NCBI GenBank assembly: GCA_011947345.1
Contig: JAAVTG010000570.1
Location: 62,001-126,000 of the forward strand
Length of the DNA stretch: 64,000 nt
Source of the DNA: Phytophthora quininea
Lineage: Eukaryota; Oomycota; Peronosporomycetes; Peronosporales; Peronosporaceae
Reading direction: 5' to 3'
Shown here one piece after another: positions 43,279 through 54,028 of this stretch (within the stretch, counting starts at the first letter, position 1; each line of letters opens with the position of its first letter). The position numbers were made by a program, and so were the translations under genes. Below the pieces are notes generated by a model. That model was not told the DNA's origin. It did no database searches and worked only from the letters and a program-made list of their open reading frames with translations.

Positions 43279-45339
43279 CTACAATAATAGTGCCGAGCTG
43301 AAGTTTTCAACGTCTCGCTCCAGTTGACAGTAGGCTTCTCGCATATGCGCCCGAGTCGCTGGATCAGCATTGATGATATCAACCGATTCCATTTCTCCCA
43401 GGCGTCGGGAAAATCCCTGCACAATGTCCAAAGATTGTTGAAAAGGAATGCTCGACTCCACAGTCATGCCAGCTTGTTGTAGTTGCTTCTCGAGTTTCAG
43501 CAAGCGTCGAAACATTTTCACTTGATCGCTTAGATTCTCTAAGCCAGGGAGTGCTGGAGCGGTCACGGCTTCCTCCTCTTGGACTGGTCGATCTCGTTTG
43601 AGGTTCTCCACCTCCGTTTGCAAAGCTCGGATTCTCTCATCGAAAGAATTGATGCTTCTAAAGAACGCCTGAATATCGATCTCATGAATGCCATCGCTTC
43701 GCATCCTGGACATGACGGCTTGATCGGAGTGGCCCTCATGTATCATACCGCGGTAAGCAACATAGACAGAAGGACTCGGAACGGTTGAACGCTGGATACG
43801 GCTCGTCAAGAGTTGAGCTTTTTCCAACGCTTCTCGGGCTTTAGCCAGCCGAATGTCTGCTTCCTGTTTGGCTTTCATCGCCGCCTCTCTAGCTCTCGCA
43901 GCTTCAGATACAGCGTTCTCCACTCGTAGCTTCTCGCGGTCTCTATCCTGCGCTACGTCGGTGGGTCGTCCAGATTTGTCCACAGTACGATTGCCGCATT
44001 GCTGGTCTACTGCCCCCTTGTTCGCGTATTCCAGTGACAAAGTTATCGTTGCGCCACCATAATCGCATTTGCTTGTCAGAGGAAATTCTCGAGTGGTCTT
44101 CTGGTTGCAGGGCAGCGATTTCACATGGAGTGTTAACGTTGCGATGAGTTTTGCTGAGCGTAACCTGCGCTTGTCGAACACGCTGATCTCCACCACCATG
44201 TCGCTGCTTGACACTTCGAAGGATACTGCTCGGTCCTGCTTCCACACTGGCGAATATCGGTATCTTGTCATTGACGTCTGAAATGTTTCGTTGCCAGCAG
44301 TCACTTCACAATACGCGCTAGAATAACCACGATTGTTCGACAAGTTTGCAACAGAAAGAATGCAGACGTGGACAATAGGGACGCACAACGCGTCTCGCTT
44401 GAGCTGCGATAGAAATGCACTCTCGATGCTCTCGTTGGAAGCCGTCGATCGGGTCAAGGTGTTGCTCTCGGTGAACTTAGTGAATGAATCGTCCAGTTCT
44501 CGTTCGGGCTGGTGTGTAATCGTCGAAGCATCGAATACCAAGTTTAACGCATTCAACCAGGCCTGTTGGTCAGATTTGGACGGGAAGGCCATGACCCAGC
44601 GCTGACGATCGATCCGAAGTTCCAGCAGAAATTCAGCCGTCACGAGTGGGGAGCGGCTGATCAACTTATGCCGACCAGGCAGCGCCCGAATCGAGCAGCG
44701 GTGGCGTGATAAGTTGACTGTCCTTTGAGGAGCTGTCGGGGTTATGCCTTTGTAGTACTCCAGTTTAAATTCACTCAGCACGAACAAACGCAACTTCCAA
44801 CTTCGAAGCACCCGACTGCGCTGGTAAATGACCCCTTGTTTGATGACATCCTGCATAAGTGAGTACTGCTCCTCCTCGATAGGCATGATCTCGTCCGAGC
44901 GTTGGATATCCAGGATCTTGTGCTTGGGCACGAACTGCAATATTGGGCTGGTAGCAGCACTTCGAACAACACTGATGACATCCATGTATGGCATGGACAG
45001 CACATCGGTCTCGTTCACCTTGGACAATATACTACCAACACTGATCAGGCCGCTGAGCTTGGCTTGGCCATCAAGGGCACACACGACAGCGCCTTCAATG
45101 CCATATACTCGAGCATCCTGCAAGTTCAGCCCAAGGGGCCCTTTATGGAAAGCAACCGAGTAGGCGTGTAGTTGCGAGTGAACTCCATCGCCTGTCGTAA
45201 ACTCACGGACGGTGCCCATGTGACCCCGGAAGCGGCAAATTCTCGTCTGTCGATCAGTTCTGCGCAATTCGATCGATCCAGCGGCCAACACAAGAGTGTC
45301 AGAAAAGTCCGAGCTGCAGTTTCGGTCGCAGATAACCAT
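43279..45339 (-). CDS. PDZ-PH-C2 domain protein with coiled coil
   Basis: Intact 686-aa protein with membrane-targeting domains in the order PDZ-like (about residues 58-140; GPLGLNL..., VNETDVLSMPYMDVISVVRSA), PH (about 165-270; GVIYQRSRVLRSWKLRLFVLSEFKLEYYKG ... QAWLNALN), C2 (about 325-430; HVCILSVANLSNN...YCEVTAGN...SPVWKQ...VVEISVFDKRR). A coiled coil with AREAAMKAKQEADIRLAKAREALEKAQ and a second helical region ending at the C terminus follow. This is likely a peripheral membrane protein that reads phosphoinositides and possibly calcium. Typical C2 calcium-binding aspartates are not obvious. The true start may be MGTVREF (45219) rather than 45339. I know no named orthologue. Confidence 0.75.
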   Translation of the reverse strand: MVICDRNCSSDFSDTLVLAAGSIELRRTDRQTRICRFRGHMGTVREFTTGDGVHSQLHAYSVAFHKGPLGLNLQDARVYGIEGAVVCALDGQAKLSGLISVGSILSKVNETDVLSMPYMDVISVVRSAATSPILQFVPKHKILDIQRSDEIMPIEEEQYSLMQDVIKQGVIYQRSRVLRSWKLRLFVLSEFKLEYYKGITPTAPQRTVNLSRHRCSIRALPGRHKLISRSPLVTAEFLLELRIDRQRWVMAFPSKSDQQAWLNALNLVFDASTITHQPERELDDSFTKFTESNTLTRSTASNESIESAFLSQLKRDALCVPIVHVCILSVANLSNNRGYSSAYCEVTAGNETFQTSMTRYRYSPVWKQDRAVSFEVSSSDMVVEISVFDKRRLRSAKLIATLTLHVKSLPCNQKTTREFPLTSKCDYGGATITLSLEYANKGAVDQQCGNRTVDKSGRPTDVAQDRDREKLRVENAVSEAARAREAAMKAKQEADIRLAKAREALEKAQLLTSRIQRSTVPSPSVYVAYRGMIHEGHSDQAVMSRMRSDGIHEIDIQAFFRSINSFDERIRALQTEVENLKRDRPVQEEEAVTAPALPGLENLSDQVKMFRRLLKLEKQLQQAGMTVESSIPFQQSLDIVQGFSRRLGEMESVDIINADPATRAHMREAYCQLERDVENFSSALLL

Positions 45340-45665
45340 GCGCTACCTCAGCGAAGCAGCAGCTTTCTGTGATCGGAAAGCAGCCAAGTCAAGCCAGAAT
45401 CGACAATCCAAAACCGTTGCTGACGTTCGGAAAGCCGCCGACGTCATTCACGACACATGTCTCCTCAATCATCCCATTCCAACATGACGGTCACTTGCGG
45501 CCTTTCCTCCCACCAGCGCGAACGGCAACAGCTTTCAGATGCAGAGTGGATCCAGATGTTCTACCTATTCTCATGTTCGCTGGCGACAACACCACTTGTG
45601 ACAACCTTCGATTGCAGTTTCTCGTTAATTGTGCAGCCACACTACACTACATTTGTTTGTGAGGT
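45340..45665. other. intergenic region upstream of the PDZ-PH-C2 gene
   Basis: About 325 bases between the start of the PDZ-PH-C2 gene and the stop of the first armadillo gene, both on the minus strand. It should contain the promoter of the former. Short forward frames have no recognisable domain. Confidence 0.4.
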
Positions 45666-48305
45666 TCACTCCTGCGCCATTGCCACTTCTGGTAAGGCAG
45701 AAGTATCAACCGCATGCGCGATGGCCGGTACATTCCTTGACTGCAGATACAAAATCCATAGTGCTCCCGCAGCATTCTCTTTCTGAACAGCGTTGCCATG
45801 CGTGACCAAGTTCGTTAACGGTGGAATTGCACCAGCCTTTATGATAGCGACAGTGCAAGCGCCATGCATTGCGATACCCCACAATACCCCAGAAGCGTTT
45901 TCTTTCTGGATGTCGTTACCGTCACGAAGCAGTGAGACCAGCGGCGGGACCCCTCCTTCAGTAAGAATTGCTATCTTGTTGGTAGGATCCACAGAAAGGC
46001 CCCATAGAGCCCCCGAGGCGTTTTGCTTGTGAACTTCATCACCACCGCGTACCAAGTCGATCAAGGCGGAAATCCCGCCAGCTGCAGCAATGGCCACTTT
46101 TGCACTGTCCCCCACTGATACATTCCATAACGTAGCAGATGCATGCTGCTTTTGTACTTGACTGCCGCTCCGCAGTAGAGCGACTAGGATTGGGATACCG
46201 TCAGTCTCAATAATGATTCGTTGGTTACCAGTACTTCTCGAGAGATTGCTTATTGCAGCAGCTGCTGTGGTTTTCAAAATCTCATTTCGATCATGCATTA
46301 ACGAGAACAACGGCGGGATTGCTTTCGCGGCTCCGATCACCACCTGATTCGGTCCATCCAACGCAAGATGTTGTATCGCTATCACAGCACTCTCTTTCAA
46401 TATGTAACCATCTCCGCATAGCAGTGCAACTAACAATTGTATACCACCGGCAGCTCGTATCAGCGCTCGACTGGAAGCATTTAAAGCTAGATGGGACAAT
46501 GCAACAGCAGCATTTTCCTTTTCCGGGTTGTGTCCATCGTGCAAGATTTTAACGAACTGCGGAATGCATCCTGCGTTGGCGATCTCCACTCGATTGCTGT
46601 TAATAAGCGTTAAATACCGCAACGCCCCCGCGCTGCTTGCTCTTTGAGCTTCACTTCCGTGAATTAACAAGTCCACCAATGGTGGGATTCCTCCATTCTC
46701 CGTAATAGAAGCTCGAACACTAGCATCCACCGATAGATTCCACAACGTAGACGCACTGTACTCTTTCTGAGGGTTGTTGCCATCGCGAACTAATCGCACT
46801 AATGGAGATATACCACCCGCTGCTACAATAGCCACATTATTATCCGGAAACGAAGACACATTCCGTAATACTGCCACGGCATTCCTTTTCTGAACGTCAT
46901 TTCCCGCCTCTAAGAGTGAAACTAGCGAGCGTATTCCGCCTGTCGATACAATAGCGGTGCTGTTCTCACCTACGGCCGACAGGTTGCATAATATAGCAGT
47001 AGAGACCTCTTTGTCAGCATCATCGCCATATTTCGCCAGCTGTAACAATACAGGGATCCCTCCCGCTCCTGCAATACGCATTCTACCGAGGTTGTTTTGT
47101 GACAAGTTTCGCAGCGCGCCAGCAGCACATTTAGAAAGAGCTTTGTTCCTGGACTCTAGCAATGTGATTAGCGGTGGAACCCCATGTGCTTCAGCAATAC
47201 TTTCCCGATTGTGGGGGCTCGCTGAAAGGTGCCACAAAGCCGCTGCGGCGTTCTCTTTTGAGCAACATTTCCACGACGCACTAATGCGATCAACGGTGGA
47301 ATACCACCCGCTTCAGCAATAGACGCTTGATTGTCAGCTATCATCGACAAATTGGACAGCACGGCGGCAGCAACCTCTCCCAGTTCATTATTGCTGTCAC
47401 TCAGCAACTCCACAAGCACCGGAATTCCTCCGGCAGTTTCCACGAGCTTCTTGTTGAAGTCGTTCAGCGTCAAATTCCATAGCACCATCCCCGTAGTTTT
47501 TTCAGACGATGATTTACAGACTGCAGCAATACTATTAAGACCTCGATGCCGCCAGCTTTGGCTATAGAACTTCGTTTCATGGCATCCATCGACAAAGGCA
47601 GCAACTTGGATAGTGCCGCGTCTTTCTGAATGTCGTTGCCATGCCGCACCATTGAAATCAGCGATGCAATGTCTCTATCTGGCGTAACAGCATTCTCCTG
47701 GCCACGAGGTCCTCCTGTTTGCTCCATCAGCGACAAGTTGTCCAGCAAATCAACAACCATCGCTTTCTGCGTGGTCGTCCCGTCCCAAGCTAAACTCCTC
47801 AACGACTCTGCTCCTGCCTCGGCAATTGCCATCTTGTAACTCTTATTGCACGAGTAGGTAAGCAACTGTCGAAGTGCTTCCTCCTTCTGCGTCGCATCTC
47901 CAAAGCGGAGGCACCCCACCAGAACCGGAATGTTGACCAGCTTCACTGTCGGCTCGCTGATTCCTGCGCACAAATTCGAGAGCGTTCCTCTGGCACTTTC
48001 CTGCTGCTCTGGAGTCCCAGCCCTGGCGAGTTTGATCAGCTGGGGACCGCTTCCGCTTGGACAATGGCCGGTCGGGCGAGCTCGTCCACCGCCAGCAGCC
48101 GTAGAATTGCTGCAGCCTTGGTCTGTTGGATTGTTGTGCCATACAGCAGAACCACCAAGGCTGGAATCCCGCCAGCTGCGGCGATGGCCTTCCGGTTGCA
48201 AGCTGCGGCCGACAAGATGCGCAACAACTCGACGGTCTCGTCCCGCCGACGGTCGCCCCCGTTGCGCAGCAGCGCCACGAGCTGCGGGATATTGGAGCAA
48301 TTCAT
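45666..48305 (-). CDS. long armadillo-repeat protein 1 (Vac8-like solenoid)
   Basis: Predicted protein of about 880 aa built almost entirely of about 20 armadillo repeats of 41-42 residues. The consensus is roughly QKENAAGALWNLS..NKVAIA.AGGIPPLV.LLR.GND. It begins MNCSNIPQLVALLRNGG and ends ..TSALPEVAMAQE. Such solenoids are protein-interaction scaffolds; yeast Vac8 is the nearest familiar layout, but there is no N-terminal acylation motif (MGxxxS) here. Three one-base losses (near 48040-48055, 47490 and 47260) shift frame, yet the repeat register continues exactly across each, so they are probably sequence errors. It is followed upstream by a second gene of the same kind 91 bases away. Confidence 0.85.
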
Positions 48306-48396
48306 CGAATACCTACTATAACTTACTATAAATTAGGGCTGTATGAGCTAGGTCCCCAATTTATTACAAACTCGAACCAAACTAATTTTCTGCACG

Positions 48397-50702
48397 TCAT
48401 CGGGCTTCGAAGTTCGCTAGAGCCCCGATGGCATTTTGTTTCTGGGTGTCGTTACCGCTTTCTACCAGCGCAGCGAGCATATCGACCGCGCCAGCAACTT
48501 CGAGCATGCGACGGTTGTTGCTGTTCAATGAGAGACTCCACAATACCCCTGACGCATTTTCCTTTTGCACTTCGCTGCCGCTCCTCACCAGCGCCACCAA
48601 GACGGAAGCGTCCATCTCATTCGCGATAGCGGCTACATCCTTCGCATGAACAGACAAACTCCACAGCGCACCCGACGCATTGTCCTTCTGGACGTCGTTA
48701 CCATTCCGAACCAACTTCATGAGCGTTGCAACACCGTCAGCTTCGATGATAGTTGCAGCACTGTCAGCGACCATCGCTAGACCCCACAACACTCCCGAGG
48801 CGTTTTCTTTTTGAACATCATTGCCACGTTGTAGCAGCGTCATTAATGGCACAATGCCACCTGCCTTTGAAATCGAGATTTTGTTGCCGCGGTTCACCGA
48901 GAGCCCCACAGCACGCCCGAAGCATTCGTTTTCTGAGCGTCGCTCCCTTCGCAGACCATCGTAATCAGCATCGAGATGGCGCCAGCTGCTGCAATCATCT
49001 TCTTGTTGCTGTCATCCACCGATAGATTCCACAGCACGGCTGCTGCGTGTTCTTGTTGGATCTTGCTGCCTCGTTGAAGCAGCCCCACTAACGCAGGGAT
49101 CCCACCAGCCATTGCGATGTCTCGCTGGTTGGCCGTTGCCTTAGAGATATTCATTAATGCTGCGGCTGCCTTCTCTTTGTGGGTTTCGCTGCCCGAGCGA
49201 ATCAAAGACAACAAAACCGGAATGCCCCTGCAGCTGCAATCGCCACTTGATTGCTTTCCGTTAATGCGAGATTCCACAACGCCCCAACAGCGTTCTCCGT
49301 GCAAACGTCATTTCCCATCTGTATTAACCCCACGAGCGCGGTGATGCCGCCCGCGTTTGTTATCAAGACTCTGTTGTTGGCGCTTAGGGACAAGTTGCAC
49401 AAGGCAGCAGCGGCGTTTTCCTTTTGGATTTTTAGTCCTCCCCGCACCAACGCCACCAACGGTTGAATGCCACCAGCAGCCGCAATCATGACTTGATTTG
49501 TGTCGATCAGCGCAAGATTCCTCAACGACCCCGCTGCATTCTCTTTCTGACTGGGAGTTCCATCCCGTAGTAACTCCACTAGCACTTGAATTCCGCCTGC
49601 TCCCGTAATTGACGCTCTGTTCTTGGGGACCACTGACAGATTCCACAGAGTAGCTGCGGCGTCTTCCTTCTGGCTACTGGTGCCAGAACGCGCCAATGCC
49701 ACCAAAACGGGTATACCATTCGCAGCTGCGATTTCAACTTTATTACTTGCAGTAGCTGATAGTTTCCGCAGCACCACTGCAGCATTTCCCCTCTGCGTAG
49801 AATTACCGCTGCGCACCAAATCCACAAGTGGTGGGATGGCGCCGGCTTTTGCAATCGCCACTCGGTTATCTGCTGTCACTGACAAATTCCATAGCACAGC
49901 AGCAGCCACTTCTTTTTGCGAGTCATTTCCAAAGCGCAGCAACCGCACCAGTGGTGGCAGTCCGCCTTCCGCAACAATTTCAATTTGGTTTGTTTCATAC
50001 AATGCGAGTGCCCTCAACGCCCCCGCCGCTTTGAATATCTGCGCGTCTGTGCCAACCAGCAGCAACTTCACCAGCGGTGGCAGTCCACCGGAAGCTGTGA
50101 TGGCCACTCGGTTGGCCGAGTTCATCGCTAAATTCCACAATGCGACCGCCGCGATTTCTTTCTGCGCATCGTTTCCGGATGTCAGCAGCTCCACAAAAGC
50201 TTTGATCGCTCCAACCTTCCCCAGCGTCACTTTCAACTCTGTTTTAGACGACAAATTCCGCAGCAATTCGGCCGACGTGGTCGCCTGCTCGGTGTCTCCG
50301 AACCGAACAAACCCTATCAACACTGGGATTGTGACTGGGATCAGCATGGCTTCCTGGTCCTTTGCCATTGCCGACAAATTCTTCATGGCCCCTGCTGCGT
50401 GTTGTCTCTGCTCCGGGCTCCCATGACAAACCATCTTGAGCAGCGGCTCGATGCCGCCGGCTTTGACGATCTCTGGGCGGAGGTTCTCTTCCAGCGCCAG
50501 GTTGCGTAGAGTGGCCGCAGCGTTCGCCTTCACAACGGCGCTGCTATCTTGGAGCAGCGCCACCAACGGCGGGACCCCCTGCTGCAGCAATCGACTGTCG
50601 GTGGACGGTGCCCGCCGACAGGTTCCAGAGTTGCTGGCTCGCGATTTGCTTGTCCGTGCTGTAGCCACACAGTGACAGCACCAACTGGGGGATACTGGTC
50701 AT
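48397..50702 (-). CDS. long armadillo-repeat protein 2 (tandem paralogue)
   Basis: Second armadillo solenoid, about 768 aa and roughly 18 repeats, starting MTSIPQLVLSLCGYSTDKQ and ending NAIGALANFEAR. The repeat consensus matches protein 1. The N terminus also aligns with protein 1 (..SIPQLV.. versus ..NIPQLV..), supporting tandem duplication. The frame is broken at a G run near 50575-50580 (one gained or two lost), near 49225 and near 48905 (one lost each), each time within an otherwise perfect repeat. Likely a cytoplasmic scaffold. Partners cannot be inferred. Confidence 0.85.
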
Positions 50703-52265
50703 CGGTTCTTGGGGATGCGGGGCGACTCTGGACGACTCTGGAGGGTGCTACAGGTATGAAAAGATGCCGATTGGGCTTTATCGATGCAAGAACGCGGTAT
50801 TATAAAATTGCAATATAAAAATGCATTTAGTAAATGGCATCAATTTCTTCGTGAACGTTGTCACCTTCTTCTAAGACTCGATCGCTGCGCTGAGAAATGC
50901 GCGCACTTTAACGGTAGATGCCACTCCTCGTCATGTTCTTGAGCTGCTGCAGACGACAAGCGTCTGCAATCGACACTTCATCGGCGCTCTGTTGCTCTTC
51001 CTTTGCTTGTACAAATACTCGAAAAGAAACCTGTTCGTGCTGTACTTGCACGATATGAAGCAGGGCCGACGTGGGGTCCTCCAAAACGACGTTCGGGTGA
51101 GAATGCACCTCATACCAAATCTCCAAGTTACGTCAACGAAGAAACGTACGACACAAGCGTTCAAATACTTCCCCATGCAGTCTTGCCAAACGAACCACGG
51201 CAACGAATTGTCGCTGAACTTCACATCATAGCGAGCAATAAACCACGAGTATTGTGGAAATACCTCACGGCTGCTTGTTTCGTTTAAGAGTTTTTGATTT
51301 GCTTGATTTCGTGAAGGAGCACAGTCAGTGTCTCCGTCAGGGCTTCGGTATGACTAAGATCTCTGACCATTTGTACGAGCTCACAGCTGAATAATTACTG
51401 CTTCGTTCGGCTTTCCGTTCCGCTAAACCCAACAATGCAATCGCCGCGACTTTTTTATAAGCATCATTTCAAGCTGCCAGCAAGTCGATAAACGCTTCCA
51501 ACTGTTTTTGACGACAAACTTCGTAGAAACTCCATCAACTGGGGTCAGCATATTTCCCACCAACTTTGACGATCTGATCAAACGCTATCGGTCAGCGTCG
51601 AGTGCGAACGCCAGCACTACGGCCATTATCTTCCCTGATCAGTGTCACACAACCTCCCCAGCCTTCAGGATGGCCGCTTGCTTGCTACTACCGTAGATAC
51701 CCTGGCGTTGCGTTGGCGTCTGTCAGGAAATAAGCTCTGACGATAGACGCCGATAGGCTCGAACGCCAGCTTGTTGACGGCACCCAGTATACGAATTGAC
51801 CAGTTCCGCAGGCATCTCCAGACGCCATAGCTAACTGCAGGAGCTCCACTGTAGACGCGCTTGTGTTCCGACCGCGAGAAGTGCAGGCAGGGGGAGCTAC
51901 GAGGGAGTCGCGAGGGACCTGCTGGCCCATCTCGTTGAAGATTCCGGTGGCAGCGTTTTCGCAATCCGTGAAGAAATTCTTGTGGTCCGGCGCTACTTTC
52001 ACAAGTGCACAGTAGTTCCTTATTCATCTTCTCTTCAAGATCTTCGATTACTTTTACAAAGTATATCCACTATTTCCTCGCAAATTATATTCCGGCGCTA
52101 CTTTACAGAGCTACCTTTCAAAACCCACAGAATCTTCTACGACATACGTTATTCAAACTTGTTGTAAACTTTTTCAAAACCGCTATGCAGTGTCCCTTGA
52201 AATCCTCAGTCATTCGGAAAGCCGCCGTCTGGACCCCAAGCAGACACCGAAGAAACCGCTTCAAC
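50703..52265. other. gene-poor region upstream of armadillo protein 2
   Basis: About 1.56 kb. It contains the promoters of armadillo protein 2 and of the divergent PFK2-like gene, and the decayed armadillo relic annotated separately. It is AT-richer than its neighbours. Short frames at 50908-51224 on the minus strand are unassigned. Confidence 0.4.
51290..51690 (-). pseudogene. decayed armadillo-repeat relic
   Basis: On the minus strand the segment around 51400-51500 reads AFIDLLAA-stop-NDAYKKVAAIALLGLAERKAE. This aligns with AFVELLTSGNDAQKEIAAVALWNLA in armadillo protein 2. A stop codon, frame changes and loss of flanking repeats show decay. Upstream (51690-52000) a reading with CENAATGIFNEMG may be another worn repeat. 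It suggests the tandem armadillo array once had a third member. Confidence 0.4.
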
Positions 52266-53908
52266 ATGGGGCCCGTGGAGCCGCTGTCGTCTCCGAACGG
52301 CTCCCCCAGCACGCAGGCGCAAGCATCCTCCACCTCCGCGTCTCTAGCAGTTCATGTAGAGCACACAGCCGAGCCAGAGCCCAAGCTGCCGTCCCCGGAG
52401 GCCCCGACTCGATGGACTACAAGACCGTGACCTTCACCGTCCCGTCGCCGCTTAAGAACCTCAGCCGCAGAGACAGTAGAGAGCACAACCGTCCACTCTT
52501 TTCGGAACGCCAGAAGTTCACCCCAGCGCCGACAAACTGGTGCTGGTCATGGTGGGGCTGCCTGCTCGAGGCAAGTCGTTCATCGCCAAGAAGCTCTGGA
52601 AGTTTTTCTGCTGGAAAGGCCTCAAGTGCGAGGTGTTTAATGTGGGACAGCTCCGTCGAGCCAAGTCCATGGGGGTGCAGGATCACACGTTCTTTGACCC
52701 CAACAACGCCCGAGCTAAGGAGGAGCGAGAGCTCTTGGCGCTCGAGTCGCTGAAGCAGGTGCAGCGCTGGTTCGTGGGGAGAATGGAGAGAAAGGGGGAT
52801 GTAGCTGTGTTTGACGCCACCAACACGACTAAGAAGAGACGCCAAGTGCTGAGAGATACGTTCAATGCCTTTGCGGTGGAACACAAGACCAGTGTCCACG
52901 TGGTCTTTGTGGAGAGCATCTGCACTAGTGAGGCCGTGATTAACGCCAATATCCGTCAGAAAGTGGAGTGCAGTCCGGACTACAGCAGCATGCCGGAGGA
53001 AGAAGCCATGAACGACTTGAAGCAGAGACTGAAGAACTACGAAGCAGCCTATGAAGCGCTGGAGGACGCAGAAGACTGCAGCTACATCAAACTGTTTGAC
53101 ATGCAGTCCAAAGTGCATGCCAAAGGTATTTACGGCCACGTGGCCAAGTCCATCTTGCCCTACATGCTGAGCTTTCACATTGAGCACCGCCCTATCTGGC
53201 TCGTACGCGCTGGTCACTGCAACGAAGTGAGGCGCGACTTCCGCGCTCTGATTAAAGATCCGTGCGTCGCTCCGCGCTCGGCAAGGCTTAGTCCGCTTGG
53301 CATGGACTTTGCCTACCGCGTTGGAGAGTTTGTGAAGCAGCGCACAAAAGTGTGGATGGAGAACGAAGGCATTATACTCGAAGACAACCCCACCGAATGC
53401 CTCACTATGACTTCCACCCTGCCACGCGCCGCGGAAACTGCGGGATTCATCTCCGAGGGCAAACGAAGTGCGTTGATACGCCATGTTGCCTGATGTCTTG
53501 ATACTCGATGCTAATTTGATTGTTCTTTTGACTGCTGCAGTGCAAATTGCGACGCTGAATCCGTTGGACAAAGGCGAATGCTACGGAATGACGATGGAGC
53601 AGATGCAAGAGCTGATGCCTGAGGCCTACACAGCCTTCGAGAAAGACCCGTGGCGTACGCGCTTCCCCGGTGGGGAGTCGTATCAAGATCTGATGCTGCG
53701 CCTGGAGCCAGTACTGATCGACATCGAACAACACACTGGCCCCGTGCTGGTCGTCTCGCACATCTCGACGCTGCAGGTGCTCTACTCGTACTTCCTCGGT
53801 GCTCCTATCGAAAACAGCCCGGACTTGGAGATCCCGTTCCACTCGGTGCTCGAGCTCGTGCCCAGCCAGGATGGATGGACCAAAACTGTATTTAACATGC
53901 GTGCTTAA
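52266..53908 (+). CDS. 6-phosphofructo-2-kinase/fructose-2,6-bisphosphatase-like enzyme
   Basis: Bifunctional-type enzyme controlling fructose-2,6-bisphosphate. Exons 52266-53467 and 53541-53908; with two restored bases (near 52410 and 52525) the coding length is 1,572 nt (523 aa). The kinase half has the P-loop GLPARGKSFIAKKL and FDATNTTKKRR. The phosphatase half keeps RFPGGESYQDLMLRLEPV and the second His in LVVSHISTLQVLYSYF. The first catalytic motif, normally RHG, reads VRAGHCNE: the histidine that accepts phosphate is Ala. Yeast Pfk26 also lacks this His and is essentially kinase-only, so this protein may be kinase-biased. The start MGPVEPL leads a Ser/Pro-rich N-terminal extension. Confidence 0.88.
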
Positions 53909-54028
53909 GCGCCCACACCATGCCTACTTCCCCATCACGCGTTATAAGTGCTTCGTGGTTCGCGCATGAAGCTCACAATAATTCAGCAGGAATTTCCCAT
54001 CGTCGTCCCTTTCCGTTGTGGTTTTTCA

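Noticed and set aside
45666..50702. CRISPR-like or simple tandem DNA repeat array
   Set aside because: The roughly 125-base periodicity is explained by armadillo repeats at the protein level; there are no identical repeats with spacers.
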